From Valencia hispanica (taxonomy: Eukaryota > Chordata > Actinopteri > Cyprinodontiformes > Valenciidae): 64,000 nucleotides of DNA. The stretch covers positions 15,775,040-15,839,039 of the forward strand of contig OY747716.1 of NCBI GenBank assembly GCA_963556495.2, read 5' to 3'. Shown here in pieces: positions 38,539 through 50,712 of this stretch (position 1 is its first letter; each line of letters starts with the position of its first letter). The translations under genes were made by a program, and so were the position numbers. The notes under the pieces are model-generated. The model ran no database searches. It saw nothing but the letters and a program-made list of their open reading frames with translations, and was not told the DNA's origin.

Positions 38539-38587
38539 GTTTATTACTGACAAACGAAAAATACCATTCACACACATTCTAACCTAA
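38539..38587 (+). repeat. 49-bp direct repeat, left copy
   Basis: Starts GTTTATTACTGACAAACG and ends TTCTAACCTAA. It matches 39559-39607 at 42 of 49 positions without gaps. The two copies exactly bracket the inserted block 38588-39558. Confidence 0.8.
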
Positions 38588-38966
38588 AGCCTCGTTTCCA
38601 CTGAGCGGAACGGTGCGGCTCGGCCCGGTCCGCAGTAGCGTAATTCTGACTTTTCATGGGAGCGTTTCCACTGCCTACTGAGCCCTCCTTGAGCAGGCGG
38701 GGTTTACCCTGCGTGGCGTGAAGTGGGTGACGCGCGTTAAACACAGAAGAGGAGGAAGAAACAACAATTGAGTCCATCCAGCAGCTCATGGTTGTCCTTC
38801 TTGCTTTTTGGTTTTTTCTTTGCACAACTACAACCGCCGTGTTTTATAAAAGGCTCCATGTTATGTGACGCCAGTAGCTCCGCCCTAACCGAATGGGACT
38901 ATTGTCCTGTGGACCTACACCTGAAGGGGGACCATTAATGGACCGGTACAGGCCTGCAGTATGGTG
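38588..38966. mobile_element. MITE with GTTTCCACTGAG end, inside the 38.4-kb nest
   Basis: Begins AGCCTCGTTTCCACTGAGCG and continues CGGCTCGGCCCGG, matching (in reverse) the end of 30100-30472. A second GCGTTTCCACTGCC lies inside. The right boundary is uncertain near AATGGACCGGTACAGGCC. The minus-strand open frame crossing it (38568-38825) has no recognised domain. Confidence 0.6.
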
Positions 38967-38967
38967 T

Positions 38968-39558
38968 TTATTTGTTTGGATCCCCATTAGTTTCCACTGG
39001 AGTGTTTAGTAATCTTGCTGTAATAATCATGTACAATACCACGATGATAATTACATACATGACATTTTACAAACAGAATTCATACATTTCAGATTACATA
39101 CAAAAGCCAGATGATATTAACTTGTAAATTTCCAACCTTCAATAAAATACCTAAAAACTTCAGGTAGATACACAGCTAAAATTTGATTTGAATACATTTT
39201 CTAAAATAATACATTTCCTTTAGTTCTCTAATATTTTTAGATGTTTTATTCCATTCCTGAGATGCTCTGTAGACAGTAGATTTTTGCAGGAAGTTTTTGT
39301 TAGAACATTTTACCATTAATTTTGTATCACAAGGATATCTAGTACAATAGGTGTATATCTGATCAGAGTAAATGCACTCTTTGTATAATATTTCTGGTTG
39401 ACCTTTTAAAATATTTTTTTTATGAAAATGAGTAGGTTGTACTGCAACTTGACAATTAATAGGGGCGATGATACAGTGTGGTGCATTTCAACAACATTAG
39501 TAGAATATGGACATCTAGGACTAAGCGAGCAGCCTTGTTCTGGAAAAGCACACATTAG
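38968..39558 (-). mobile_element. LINE 3' fragment (reverse transcriptase C-terminal end)
   Basis: Read on the minus strand, segments such as YCTRYPCDTKLMVKCSNKNF and STVYRASQEWNKTSKNIRE have the spacing of the C-terminal tail of non-LTR reverse transcriptases (TR...YRA..WN). KAARLVL lies upstream. The 3' end has AACTAATGGGGATCCAAAC. Frame changes show decay. The clade is not certain (Rex1/CR1/L2 group possible). Confidence 0.6.
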
Positions 39559-39607
39559 GTTTATTACAGACAAAGGAAAAATATCATTCACAGGGATTCT
39601 AGCCTAA
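39559..39607 (+). repeat. 49-bp direct repeat, right copy
   Basis: Starts GTTTATTACAGACAAAGG and ends TTCTAGCCTAA, the partner of 38539-38587. It lies directly after the LINE fragment. Confidence 0.8.
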
Positions 39608-39926
39608 TAGTAATTAACTATCTAACAGCCAGACTTGACAGGTATGTTGTTTCTTTTTTTCCCTTTTTTTTCTGCCAAGGACGCATCATGAATCCACTGC
39701 GCCTAGTCCTCCTCTCTCTGGGTGTAGCACAGTGCATAGGGCAGAAAGGTTGGCACACACAGCAGCGGACAAAAAGCCTTCATTTAAATACTGCTCTTCG
39801 CACCTGTTATGACTTGGTCACACAATTGTGGGTCACCCGCAAATCAGGAACAAGTCCTTAGCACGACCTTTTTGAAGCGCAGGCAATTTTGCGCTCTTTT
39901 CCTGGAATATTGATAAATCAGTCCCT

Positions 39927-42308
39927 AAAAGGTTAAACAGCTTTACAAGAGATTTGTTAATCAACTGATGACCGATGTATAATGATATCATTCCACTAAG
40001 TAGTGCTTTAAGCAATGAACATTTTAATATTGTGTGAGATTATATTGCTCAGAATCTCAAAATTCTTCTATTACATGACTTCTATTACATGACTTTGAAA
40101 AGCAGTATTGATGAAACTACTAACATAAGTACATTTAAACTTATGTTAGCTTTATTCTGTGACCTGAACTTGAAACATTTTGTCCCAGGAAGCAAGCATG
40201 TATTATTTACAAAGTTATAGTACAGACCTTTAGTCAGCTTTGCTTTTGTTTAAAAAGAGTTGCATAAACAATAACCGTATGGAACTATCTAAAACGTCTA
40301 AGCAGACTGCTCCTTTAGGGCTTTAAAGACAACAAAGTCAATGTTTTAGAGTTCTCATCTCAATGCTCTGATCTTAGTTTCATCGGAAATTTGTGAGATA
40401 AGCTGAAACTGTGTGTGCAAGCAACACAACTTACAAACCACCAGTTCTGTGAAGAGCAATGGGTCAAATTACCATCAAACTATGATAATTCTTGTGGAAG
40501 GCTAGGCATAAATGTTTGACTCAAGTCATATTGTTTAACAGGCAATTCTACCAAATATTAAGGAAATGTACATTTAACTTTGAGAAAATTTAAAAAATAA
40601 ATCTCTTTACAAAAAATTCATTCTGGAATTAAGCAAATAGAAATAATTTTGATAGTCCTAACTGACCTAAAATATGAGAAGTTTAGTCTGATTTAATGTA
40701 AGAGAATGGGGAAAATCTTTTTATGTTTCTTTAGTCTACGTCAGCATCTGGTTACAACTGTACAGATAAGAAAGGCGTATGTGACAATGTTTAAAATGAT
40801 GCTATGCTTCTTTAAAAGCAGACAAAAAATAAGGTTATGAATCGGTCAGAAGTGGACACAAGTGCAAAATGAGTTTCACATTGAAGGACAGTGTTCCAAC
40901 TTAGTCTAAAATGAGCAAATGAAATGTATGCTTTGTATATCTTATTTTTGTGGTATGGATTGTAGTGTATGGTTTGTAAAGTTGTTTCGCTGTCCTATTT
41001 TCAGATTTTTTAAAACAGAGAAAACGCAGGACAGGATATAAGGAAAAATATTATAACAGGGGCCAACCCCTTTTTTCACTCATATGCAGTCAAAATGAAA
41101 ACTACAATAACACAAACTTAGAACAATAAGACAATATATAGATTACAACTGCTACCTAATGCCCTTTTATGTCATTATATTAGCACGTTAAATAGAGATA
41201 ATAAAAAAATAGTAGAAGAAAAGTCACTGCTCGCTCTGGTTAGCAGATAGCATCTTTAGCAGTTCTGTAAAAAGCTAGCATGCTATCTGGGGGAAAAACT
41301 CAACAAAAGCTAATGCTTACATATTTCCATGGAGGTAAAAGTAACACACCTCAAATGAATCTTCAGGATAAAAATTATGAAACTACAGATTTAGCACTTT
41401 CCAAACAACAAGGTCTGCTACAACAAAAAGACACAGGTGTAATTGATATTAACTAGAGCTGTATCCTGTTCAGGTTCTAAAAAATAGCTCTGGCATTTCA
41501 ATGCTTACTTTCCTGTCTTATATTACAGAGACAATTGAACTGAACGGACTCATAGGACCCACAGTGATTAGCTCCACCTGTGCTTTGTAGGGCATAAAAG
41601 CCAAATTAGCAACTATTAAAATAAAAAGGCAGCTGGAGTGTTGTCTCTGCGGGCAAGATTTTTGGATAGTTTTAAAACCTTTTAAATGTTTTTGGAACTG
41701 TTTGAGCAAGTATTAGACTAGGACAAAGCAGTCCATCCATCCCAGCTGTGGTATTATAAACCAGACAACCTCACGTTGTGATCGTTAAAGTTGTGCCTTC
41801 TGAAGAAATGCATTGGGTGTCCCCTGTTAAAGACAAGTCTCGTTGTTGATGTTTTGACAAGCACTTTGTGCTTCCACGCCGCTAACAAAGAGCACTGAAA
41901 CGGATGCACGCCGTTAACAGAACAGTGGATCACACCCAAGACAGCCTGGCATGGTCTGCGTGTCGAAACACAACAAACCACATAGTTGGCCTTTGCTAAA
42001 ACTTGCTCCTAGTTGAATTGTTGTATACACAGATTGTCATCTCGCTTTCTCATGTGAGATGAGAAAAACAAGGAATATTTACAAAAACAAAAGTTAATCT
42101 GAGCTGGAACCTCCATGTCAGCTACATGACTTAAGCCATACCAACAGCTTCCCTTTTAACTAGGAGTGGGTCATTTGCTGGTAGATGGTTAGAGAGGCTG
42201 GAGTTAATGAAAGAGACAATCCCTTCTGGTTTGCTGAGATCTCTATTTGGCTTTCTCCCCCTCCCCCATCTGTTGCTGTGCACTGTGGGAAAGAAGGCTA
42301 AGACAAAT
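39927..42308. other. intron sequence, nothing assigned
   Basis: AT-rich, with no repeat ends and no domain in the short frames. Confidence 0.5.
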
Positions 42309-42755
42309 GGTGCATCCCATTTGGAGTCGGAACTCTGAAACTCTGACTTCCGAGTGGGAAGTCCCCCGAAGTCAGACTTCTCACTCGGAAAGTCGTCGGT
42401 TTTTCTTGCTCCATCTCTGATTTTCAATATGGCAATTGCTGATTGCGTCAGCAAAAGTAAGCTGTGATGGAAACATGTTTATTTTACAAGACACAGTTGT
42501 AACAGCATGTCTAAAATCAATGTTACATGAAGAGCCTGCAACTCTAAACTAAACGAATACAAGTGGTCATTGCAAATGGAAAGTACATCTTATTTCGACG
42601 TTTATTAGAGCCACTACCAACAACGGCTACCTGGGCCTCCCCATATTAGAATCCTGGCTTTTGTGACTATGTTAACTAAAACTTTTTACTCGGGTGTGAT
42701 GTCAAACCCAGCTCCGAGTTCTGACTTCTGAGGTAAAATCAATTCACCAAAATTT
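42309..42755. mobile_element. MITE (GTGYRTTCCATT type), older copy
   Basis: GGTGCATCCCATTTGGAGTC and CGGAACTCTGAAACTCTGAC at the left, CAGCTCCGAGTTCTGACTTC at the right, in inverted arrangement. The internal word AATATGGCAATTGCTG parallels AATATGGCGGCACCC of the copy at 62841. The right end is eroded. Confidence 0.65.
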
Positions 42756-43609
42756 GGCGGGAACTCCTCATTGCAACTAAAATAAACACATTTTTAAAAC
42801 TACACATCCGCTCCCAGTACAAGCCACATCAACAGAAAGATAACCTGACTGGTGAGCACCCAAGGCACTACCAGGGCAAACCAATACTGGTATGTTGGGT
42901 GCCATTTGTATGTATATCTGTTCAACACAATTTTGAGAGGAGTAAAAGCTAACAGGCGTAACAATGTGACTATTTATTCTTTCTCTTTAGCCTGATACGA
43001 GAAGACCCTAGGACCAGTACTAGGCCGATGCCCGGGGGTCCAGGACCATTGCCATACCTGGCATTATTATATCTGTAATACCTATTATGTTAGATTATTT
43101 TTAATAACGGCAAGATTACCTAATACCAGACCATGGCTTCTTTTAGCTCTAATAGTCTCATAATTAACTATTCCATAGACAGCTTTTAAGGGTTTGTGAG
43201 CTTAGTGTATATATGTTGAACTTCACATCAATAAGTAGAAACATTTGGTGACTGTAAAACTGTGCACCACCATTACTGAACAGTAAAGTAATGTGTGCAT
43301 TTCTAGCAAAGGAACCTCCTCATTAGAAAGTGCTAAGCATAAAAATGGGAGTTGTAAAAGCAGCCTGTAAGAATGCACTAGGGAGCTGAACAGTTTTTCC
43401 ATTATAAAAGCAGCTTAATACCAGCCTTTTCTGCGTGAAATCCATTTAATGCAACATTATGTCATGCTGGCCTTTATTGTTCAATTTGAAATATCCCATA
43501 TGCACTCAACTACTAAACAAAACGCTACGTTTTTGTTGGCTTGTTCAACACTTTGGTTGACGTCTGCTTTTTTGTTCTATGACATATCTTTCAGTTTAGT
43601 TGCGTTGAA

Positions 43610-43940
43610 TGACGGCTGCACCCAGGTAGCGCAGTTCCTTTGCAGCAAGAAGGTCCTACCTTCAAATCTCAGCCTGGAGTCTTTCTGGATGGAGCTGATT
43701 TTCCCATGCATGAGTGGGTTCTCTACGGGTACTCTGGCTTCCTCCCACAGTCCAAAAACATGACTTAAAGTTAATTAAATAACTACGTTGCCCTTAGGTA
43801 TGAGTGTGTCTCTGTGTTACCCTATGATTTACTGGCAATCTGTCCAGGGCGTACCCTGCCTCCTGCACATGACCGCTGGAGATACGCACCAGCCCCCATG
43901 CAACCCCGCAAGGACAAGTGGGTATAGACAATGGATGGAT
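43610..43940 (+). mobile_element. SINE, degraded copy with head
   Basis: Same family as 14635-14990: AGCAAGAAGGTCCTACCTTC in the B-box region, CCTCCCACAGTCCAAAAACA in the middle, and ATGGATGGATG at the end. The B box is damaged (CTTCAAATC), so transcription is unlikely. Confidence 0.78.
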
Positions 43941-44689
43941 GTACTAAGTGAGCCCCTTGTTAATGTTTCAGATCTGGTCAAAACCACTGTATGCTATTTG
44001 TGCGGTTCCGAAATAATTTGTATCTGTTATTTTTTTCTAACGACATTACACTTTCTAGGGGTTTCTAAGGGTATTAAGGTCTGTTTTCAGACAATATTTT
44101 CTATTCAAGGAACAGAAAAGTGTACAGATTGGAAAGGCAAGCTGAACATTTCAAGGTTGTGTGTTCTAGTCACATGGATTTAGACTGGAGGCATTGACCC
44201 CAACTTATATTGATCCTTAGTTTAGAACCAAAAACTATACCTTTCATGGGATGATGAAGCAGTCTACTAACATTGTAATGAGGAAAAGCAGTCATTCTGC
44301 CCCGCACTCGGGTGTAATCCGATCTGCTCTGTTCCAGAGGCAAGCTGGCCACCTGTCCCTGCCATGTGCTCCAAAGCAGACTCACCTAAGATTTTTCTCC
44401 ACCAAAGAAAATTCAAGAATTCCTTAGAAAGAAGCTTCCGATGAAGAACAAGATGTGATCAGAATGATTCTCAAGTAGCCCTGATCCACTAGATTGTGTT
44501 GTTTTAAGAGATAGGACATAGCTAACAGGGCTCCACGACTGGTTTCACTTTGACTTTGACTTTTTGAACCAATATGCAGCTGCGAAATGATGTATTTGGC
44601 TACCTAGTAATATATTTTCAGAATAATCTTAATCGGTGATCTGTCCAGAATTTGAACATTTATGATTAGGACTCATACATGTTGCTCTT

Positions 44690-45145
44690 CGGCCAAAAGG
44701 ATATGGGATCAACACCTTTTTTATGATGTTGTTATAGGCTGCATATCAAATTATTTGAGATTCTACATATGTCTTATGCTGTAGTTTATCAATTAGACTT
44801 CAGTCTAAGTGTTTGGTTGTCATTGCTGTAAAAGGTGTAATTGCACTCCACTGCCAGGAATGTCCTATATTTAGCTCCATCCATCTTACAATCGCCTCTG
44901 ACCCGCCTGCTCCTCCCTGAAGAAAAACATATCTCCACTGCATGATGCTACCACCTCCATGTTTCATCGGTTGCCCCTGAGAAGTCAGCTGTGTGTAATT
45001 TGCTCCATTCTGTGAAGACTTTTGAGGTTTGTTAGAGACTAATAGCATCATGTGTTGGCTGACTGCATGAAACCTGGATAAAATTCAGTGACGTTTGTGG
45101 TTGTAACGTGAGAAACTGTGGAAAAGCATTTGCAAAAAACACCGA
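44690..45145 (+). mobile_element. Tc1-like family copy, internally deleted
   Basis: CATGATGCTACCACCTCCAT near 44941, GCTCCATCCATCTTACAATC near 44874 and a right end of GTGGTTGTAACGTGAGAAAC to AAAGCATTTGC mark the family. The left end is blurred. Confidence 0.6.
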
Positions 45146-46549
45146 ATTCATGCATCCATCCAGCCATGTATTCATCTTTAGAGCAAAGTACTTGTCTATA
45201 AAGAATAGCATAAGACAGATTACTTGAATCATCCTAAATTAATTGGAAGAAACTCAAACGTTCATCCATATGGTAGTTTTTAATCTACATCAATGTCATT
45301 TTTACCCACTTGAGGCATACAGAGGTGTCTTTTTCTTTTAACAGAGGGTGTTGAGACTTCGCCTGATGACAGTGAATTTGTGAGATCTAAAAAAAAATAA
45401 AAGCTCAAATAACCTTTTACCTCCCTGTTCTTTGTAGAGGCTAGAGTCACACACTTGCTCCATCACCAAATAAGGAACTCGTGTAACAGAAATATTTCAA
45501 GGTTATGTCAATTAATTGATTAATTACCTATTAGTAAAATGCATCCAGGAAATATGATATAATTATTAGAGTCATTGAAGAGGCCTTTCAAAAGGATCAA
45601 ACTGCGTGACTCCTCAACTGTGAGGAGTGTTTTTGTTAACCTTGCAATGAAGACATAACATTAGGAAAGGCAGAAGCTGCTTACAGGCGGGCAGACATGA
45701 TTGGAGGTGCAAGAGAGTTCAAGCGTTTGCCCAGACGGGCTCATGTACAAGACTGGCTCTAATAAAATATGAGAAACGCCAATCCAGCCTCCAGTCTCAT
45801 CATTATGAAAGGTAGACCATCATTTCTTCCATAACACTCGAATCACAGCAGACAATATACCTCTTACCCCAAGGGCTATTTGAGAGTGTGCAGACGTATG
45901 AGCAGGTTTTGTTATTTCTTTTTTTGCTTGAGAAATTTAATTCTGGGAAAAAAGACTTTGCCCAACACCTTTTATTGCTGCGATTAGCTCCTTTGTCCTG
46001 GAACCACGTTTCACTGCTGCTTCTGCAAAAATAACAAGACTTTGAAAGTCTGGCAGCAGCTGACATTTAATCAATTGAAATGAATTGCATCATACTACTT
46101 ATATCTTGGTCTCAAAATGTAGCAGGATTAGAGCCATGGTAAAAGCTCTGGGTAGCAGGGCAGGAAGCCAACATTACATCATCACCTTTGTCCTTGAAGT
46201 AGGCGTTTGAAAAATGGCTGTGGCAGAATGACACGAGAGGAGTGCAGAGGCCGATGTTTCAGCAAAGGAAAGTCTGACAGATTTACCTTCGTTCTACTTT
46301 CTTGTTGTAGAAGAAGCCATTTTTTACTCAAACACAAAAAACCCAGTCTTTATCAGAAATGCACCGAGGACCCAGCCAGTGACCAGAATCTGGAGATGGT
46401 CCTAAACAGCCGTCTAGATTTTCAAAAACGCGAAACCAAATAAATAAAATATTAATATTATGGCACCATATCTAAGTGCTAAGAGGTCAGTCTAACTACA
46501 ACCCTCTTTGGTGTGGAAGTTGTAACTGCACAAGACTCAGTTACCTATT
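45146..46549. other. intron sequence, nothing assigned
   Basis: Short frames only (45803-46066 minus; 46207-46443 plus), with no recognised motif and no repeat end. Confidence 0.45.
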
Positions 46550-46757
46550 TTCAGTTCAATACAAAAATACTTAATTTATCCCAAAGAGAAATAAAATATT
46601 CTCATAACTTTTCATCCAAGTATCTTCAAAGAGTCGTTGTGGATGGTGTTGTTGTGAGCAGGAAGGATCTCCGGTATTGTCAGTCTTACAATAAATCTGA
46701 AGAAACCTCTGACTGAAGACTCTCTTAATACATGACGGTCTCATGGCTGTTATGACA
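46550..46757 (+). repeat. repeat fragment leading into a hairpin
   Basis: TTAATTTATCCCAAAGAG, GTGAGCAGGAAGGATCTCCG and GAAACCTCTGACTGAAGAC look like a decayed fish LINE-type repeat related to 19890-20060. The hairpin at 46758-46840 follows without a gap and may be part of it. Confidence 0.4.
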
Positions 46758-46840
46758 TGCCAACAGCTCAATATCCGTGCAGCTGAGACGATATTCCACA
46801 GTAACATGTACAATATCGTCTCTGCTGCCAGTTGTTGGCA
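46758..46840. other. 83-nt hairpin (inverted repeat)
   Basis: Inner stem: GCAGCTGAGACGATATT (46779-46795) pairs with AATATCGTCTCTGCTGC (46812-46828) with one mismatch in 17, around a 16-nt loop. Outer stem: TGCCAACAGCT (46758-46768) pairs with AGTTGTTGGCA (46830-46840) with one G-T wobble in 11. A 10-nt bulge is on the left arm against 1 nt on the right. The pairing was checked by hand base by base. The size resembles a microRNA precursor, but the large asymmetric bulge and the repeat context also fit a fold-back element. Confidence 0.7.
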
Positions 46841-47084
46841 AACACTGCTAATCCACCTCATTTGCTTTTACTATTCCTCTTTGAATATGTTTCGCTGTAT
46901 GGTTAGAAAGTCAGGCAGAGAAACGTATGACATAACTGTGTAAAACGAACTGAGAAACATTACTATTTAAAAGAAAACTGTATTTTAAGCAGAGGTATGT
47001 AAGCTAGAATGGCCAGTTAAATCAGGCTGCTAAAGCAAAAACCTAGACATTAGCAAGTGCTGTTAATTTCACTCCCCGTTTCAT

Positions 47085-47312
47085 TACCTCTAGCCATGAG
47101 GTAATGTTTTTGTGCCAGTCTGACTGTTTGTTTGTTTGTTTGTTTGTCTGTCTGTTAGCAACATAAAAAGTTATGGACGGTTTTCGATTAAACTTTCAGG
47201 AAATGTCCGCGATGGGACCAGGAACAACTGATTACATTTTGGGGTTGATCCGACATGAAGTGCGTATCCACCCAGGTCTGAGCTCTCTGAGTAGTTTTCT
47301 AGTTTCATACTT
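47085..47312 (+). repeat. dispersed repeat (ACCTCTGCC...TTTTCTAG type), copy 2
   Basis: ATTACCTCTAGCCATGAGGT, TCTGTCTGTTAGCAACATAA, GTGCGTATCCACCCAGG and CTCTCTGAGTAGTTTTCTAG match 13190-13345 plus 13587-13615 in order. A (TGTT)n run at 47128-47148 sits in the middle. It codes for nothing I recognise. Confidence 0.75.
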
Positions 47313-47556
47313 TTGCAGTTCGGGTAATTTTGTACCAAACATTGTAAGGTACAAAAAGGAGCGGTGTGCCGCTGGACCTTAGTTTGTACAAACATTTATG
47401 GACCTTTCATCAAACAAGCAACTTCAGCAAAACACAAGAAATGCCAAATGTCTAACAGGAAACTTGCTCTAGTTTACATTTTTGGGCTTTTAAACTCTGT
47501 AATAGAATGCCAGAAATGTTTGCAGTCCTTTGGAAATTTTCAGAATAGGCTAAGAC

Positions 47557-47948
47557 CTGTTTCACACGCCAAGATTTTAAAATGGTTGTACGACTTACAA
47601 ATCTTGAGAGACCACACACATGGCGACAAACAAAATCATGGATATACCAATTTTGGTCCTACAGTGTGTGGTGTGCGGCCACACTGCCATGACGATATAA
47701 CACACACGATATCGGGTATTGGAGATCAGGCCAAGACAATCCAACATGTTGCATATCCCAGATTTGTGATCGGAGCGGGCCCAATGTTCTTACAAGCAGA
47801 CCAGAGCACTCTGAACACACCACACACGGCAGGAATATCTGACAAGATCATCTTTAGAGCCATCGTGATTATCGGGGCATCCTTACAATTGTCAGAAGGG
47901 TAGAAATGGGCCAGAAATAAGCTTAAAAATCTCCCGATGTGAAACCAG
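47557..47948. mobile_element. MITE with CTGTTTCACA ends
   Basis: CTGTTTCACACGCCAAGATTTT (quoted start: CTGTTTCACACGCC) at 47557 is inverted at AAAATCTCCCGATGTGAAAC to 47948. CACACACATGG and GTGTGTGGTG words lie inside. The long plus-strand open frame over it (47364-47903) has no recognised domain and is treated as chance. Confidence 0.75.
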
Positions 47949-48279
47949 ACCCCCAAGTCAGGTGACAGAAAGATACAGATACTTACCATTACTAATGCTA
48001 GCGGTGCTAATTGTGCTAACTGCTACCATAAATGCTAAGGACAGTTTAAATGTCAACTACTGGACTAATTTTGTTTTTGTTTTAAATCTGCAAATCGTCG
48101 GTATCCAGGGATTCCTCTCTTACACACAATGTGACGTCATCTCTGCTTCTAATATGAATAATAAACCAGAAAGGCTTCAATAAAGTATAGCAAATCCTCC
48201 CAACAATAGTACTTAAAGAAAGCTTGGAAAAAAATCGGTATAGGCATGTCAAATCTTTACAAACAAGTAATGCTTTGTC

Positions 48280-48830
48280 CACATGTAGCTGGGTATCTCA
48301 CAAAACAAAGATATTTTACTACAGTTTGCCCCGTCATCCACACGGAAACGCAGATTTACGGCACCAAAAACTAATCTTTTTAAAAACTCTGGCCAAAGTG
48401 AAGATTTGTGTTTTCTCCGTTTTAAGCGTTTGTGTGTGGACAGAAATAACAAGAGTTTTCGGCTCTGCAACGTCATTCTCCGCTGCAAAAACATCATTTC
48501 TTCGACCTGTATATACACTCAGAAACAGAGTTTATGCCCTCAGAGATGTGTTGACATTATTGATTGTCAAAGCACTTTTTCTATGTTTTTGCTTTTAAAA
48601 GCTCAATTACTGCTCTTTATAGAAGTTAGAACATAGAAAGTCACTCTGAGTGGATAGGATTTGGGGGAACTACTGCCCCCTACAGGTTTGGCATGTCTAG
48701 GAATGTGCTTAACAGCGCAGTTATGCGGTTAGGTGTGGACGGAGATTATTTTTATTTTTTTTACGAGGACGTGAGAATATTCGTTTTTCAAAACGTACAT
48801 GGCATCAGAGAACGCCTGGAAAACGCCTGG
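48280..48830. mobile_element. MITE-like repeat (GTCCACAC type)
   Basis: TTGTCCACATGTAGCTGGG and CATCCACACGGAAACGCAG at the left oppose GTGTGGACGGAG and TTTTTCAAAACGTACATGG at the right, giving an imperfect inverted arrangement common in fish MITEs. Open frames across it have no domain. Boundaries are approximate. A related-looking stretch with GTAAACGCAGCG lies at about 8495-8575. Confidence 0.5.
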
Positions 48831-50566
48831 AAAAATTAACGCTGGGTGAAGTTACTTCAATCAAGATAAATTGACCAGATATGAAAAACTGTTTTCTTCA
48901 AAAAGGGTATGGTTTATACAGAAGCAACTAGAAAACTGAGTTGTATGTTACCGATCACTGAAATGAATCAAAATGATAAGCTGAGCTGCATGTAAAAACA
49001 TGTAAAAACATCTCCAGTCAAACTGATATAACTGGTTCCCTGATCATATTAAAAGCTGTCTGTGCACCTTTTGGCATTCAGAGGATGGAAACAGACAAAG
49101 ATCTTGTCAGATAAAAAAGAAGCTTGAATAGGAATAACTTTTTTCATCCTGTAATATAAATACCACAGAGAGACTGATCTAAAAATTGCAACTACATCTA
49201 AAAACAAGTTTGAGGGATTCATTTTCATTCCACGTCTTTAAAAAAAAAAAGAAAAGCAAAGTCCGCATATTGCGGGTGAAAGTTCTAAGTCAAATACCTT
49301 GATACCAATAACACTTTAGTTGGCACCTTGTGGCAGTCAGGGCTTGGTCAAACGGACAAAAAAAGGTATAACTGAAAAACAGCCTTCATAATGGCATACT
49401 TTATTTCACAATTTTAAATAAACAGGAAGTTCTAAACCTACCTTACTATCACAACCATCTTTGTTGTGAAGATTTCTTTAACTTATTCCAGCTTTTTTTT
49501 AACTTAAACATACCTTTAACGATATGCGAGATCCCATACAGTGCATTTTATTCTATATTTCTATATTTTAATTGTATTTTCTTAGAATTAGCCAGATGAT
49601 CTGTACCAACAAGGTAAGATGAAGGAATAAAAGACAGGTTTAGAGGTCAACGGACTTCAGGTCTGGTATTCCTGAGCATTCCTGTGATAACCTTTAAGAA
49701 CACCACATTACCTCCACAAAATAATCACTTAAGATCAGATGGCAAGATATGTATAATATGCAAAACAAAAGAATTTACAATCTCAAATTGAACCTTTGAA
49801 TAGGCATGAAAACAATGTTTTGTTATTCAGCTCCAAGGGCGGTGAAAGCAAACTGCAAAACCAAAGAGAAACCAAAGAATCTGAGAAACTACACAAGGAG
49901 GCAAAACAGATCCTGACCCTGAACATTCCCAGTGCAGGATATACAGTACATAGCAGGGGGAACCAGTCATGAAATCGCTTGGCATGGCCATGGCATTCGC
50001 AGACTCTGGCAGTTCCCACTGTGGTCTGTTGCCTACTTGCTCTGCTCAGCCATTGCAATAAATTCCCCCAGCTTAGCTCACTGTACTCTTTGCAAACCCT
50101 CCTACAGTGCCCATACAAATGTGTATACATCAACACCTGTGTTTGCACCTGAAATGCATGCAGCTGGGTGGGGAAGAGTTTGGATTACACAAGGTTCACA
50201 GAGTTTGAAGTCAGTTTCTGCGAGGCCGTTCACATCAGTGGGGGAAGTTTGCCAGTCTGTTGTTTAATCAGTCTTCCCAGTGGCTTTCAGCGTGGCGAAA
50301 CGGTTTAGGACCTTTTTGTAGATTTTGCTCCGAATGCACATTTAGAGCAGCTTTAACCCTGTAAAAGCACTATATATCTTTCTATAAAAGCCCAGATATA
50401 AGTAGATAATTTTCCCACTCCTGCAGCACACCCTGTGTGAGATCTTGGAGTTTGTAGGACGGCTACCAAGTTGATTGACGGTCAGCTAGCTGACGAACGA
50501 TGTCATAATCACCAAACACATTTTTGTGCAGATCTTTGAGATGAAATTCAAACACTTCTCCACATT
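48831..50566. other. intron sequence, nothing assigned
   Basis: Overlapping frames of 121 (minus, 49783-50148) and 111 codons (plus, 49932-50267) cover each other. Neither has a known domain. Confidence 0.45.
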
Positions 50567-50712
50567 ACTAGTGCAGTGCCTTGCAAACGTGTTAATCCCC
50601 TTAGAAGTTTGTCATTTTGAAAGCAAACATGAAAAAAGCAGCTCTCGTAAGATGAAGTTAAACACTGAGTGTGGCAAAAAATACAACAAAAAACCTAAAA
50701 AACCCTGAACTA

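Larger units (their letters stand above)
38429..39926. mobile_element. outer MITE (GATTTATCAA ends) carrying later insertions
   Basis: Left end AGGGCCTGATTTATCAAAG (38429-38447) is the inverse of TTGATAAATCAGTCCCT (39910-39926). TTTGCGC/GCGCAAA-type words follow inside both ends. The middle is interrupted by the block 38588-39558. Without that block the outer element is about 0.5 kb and codes for nothing. Confidence 0.65.

Noticed and set aside
47364..47903. 179-codon open frame, the second longest apart from the hAT
   Set aside because: It runs across the MITE at 47557-47948 and has no known motif, so it is best seen as chance.
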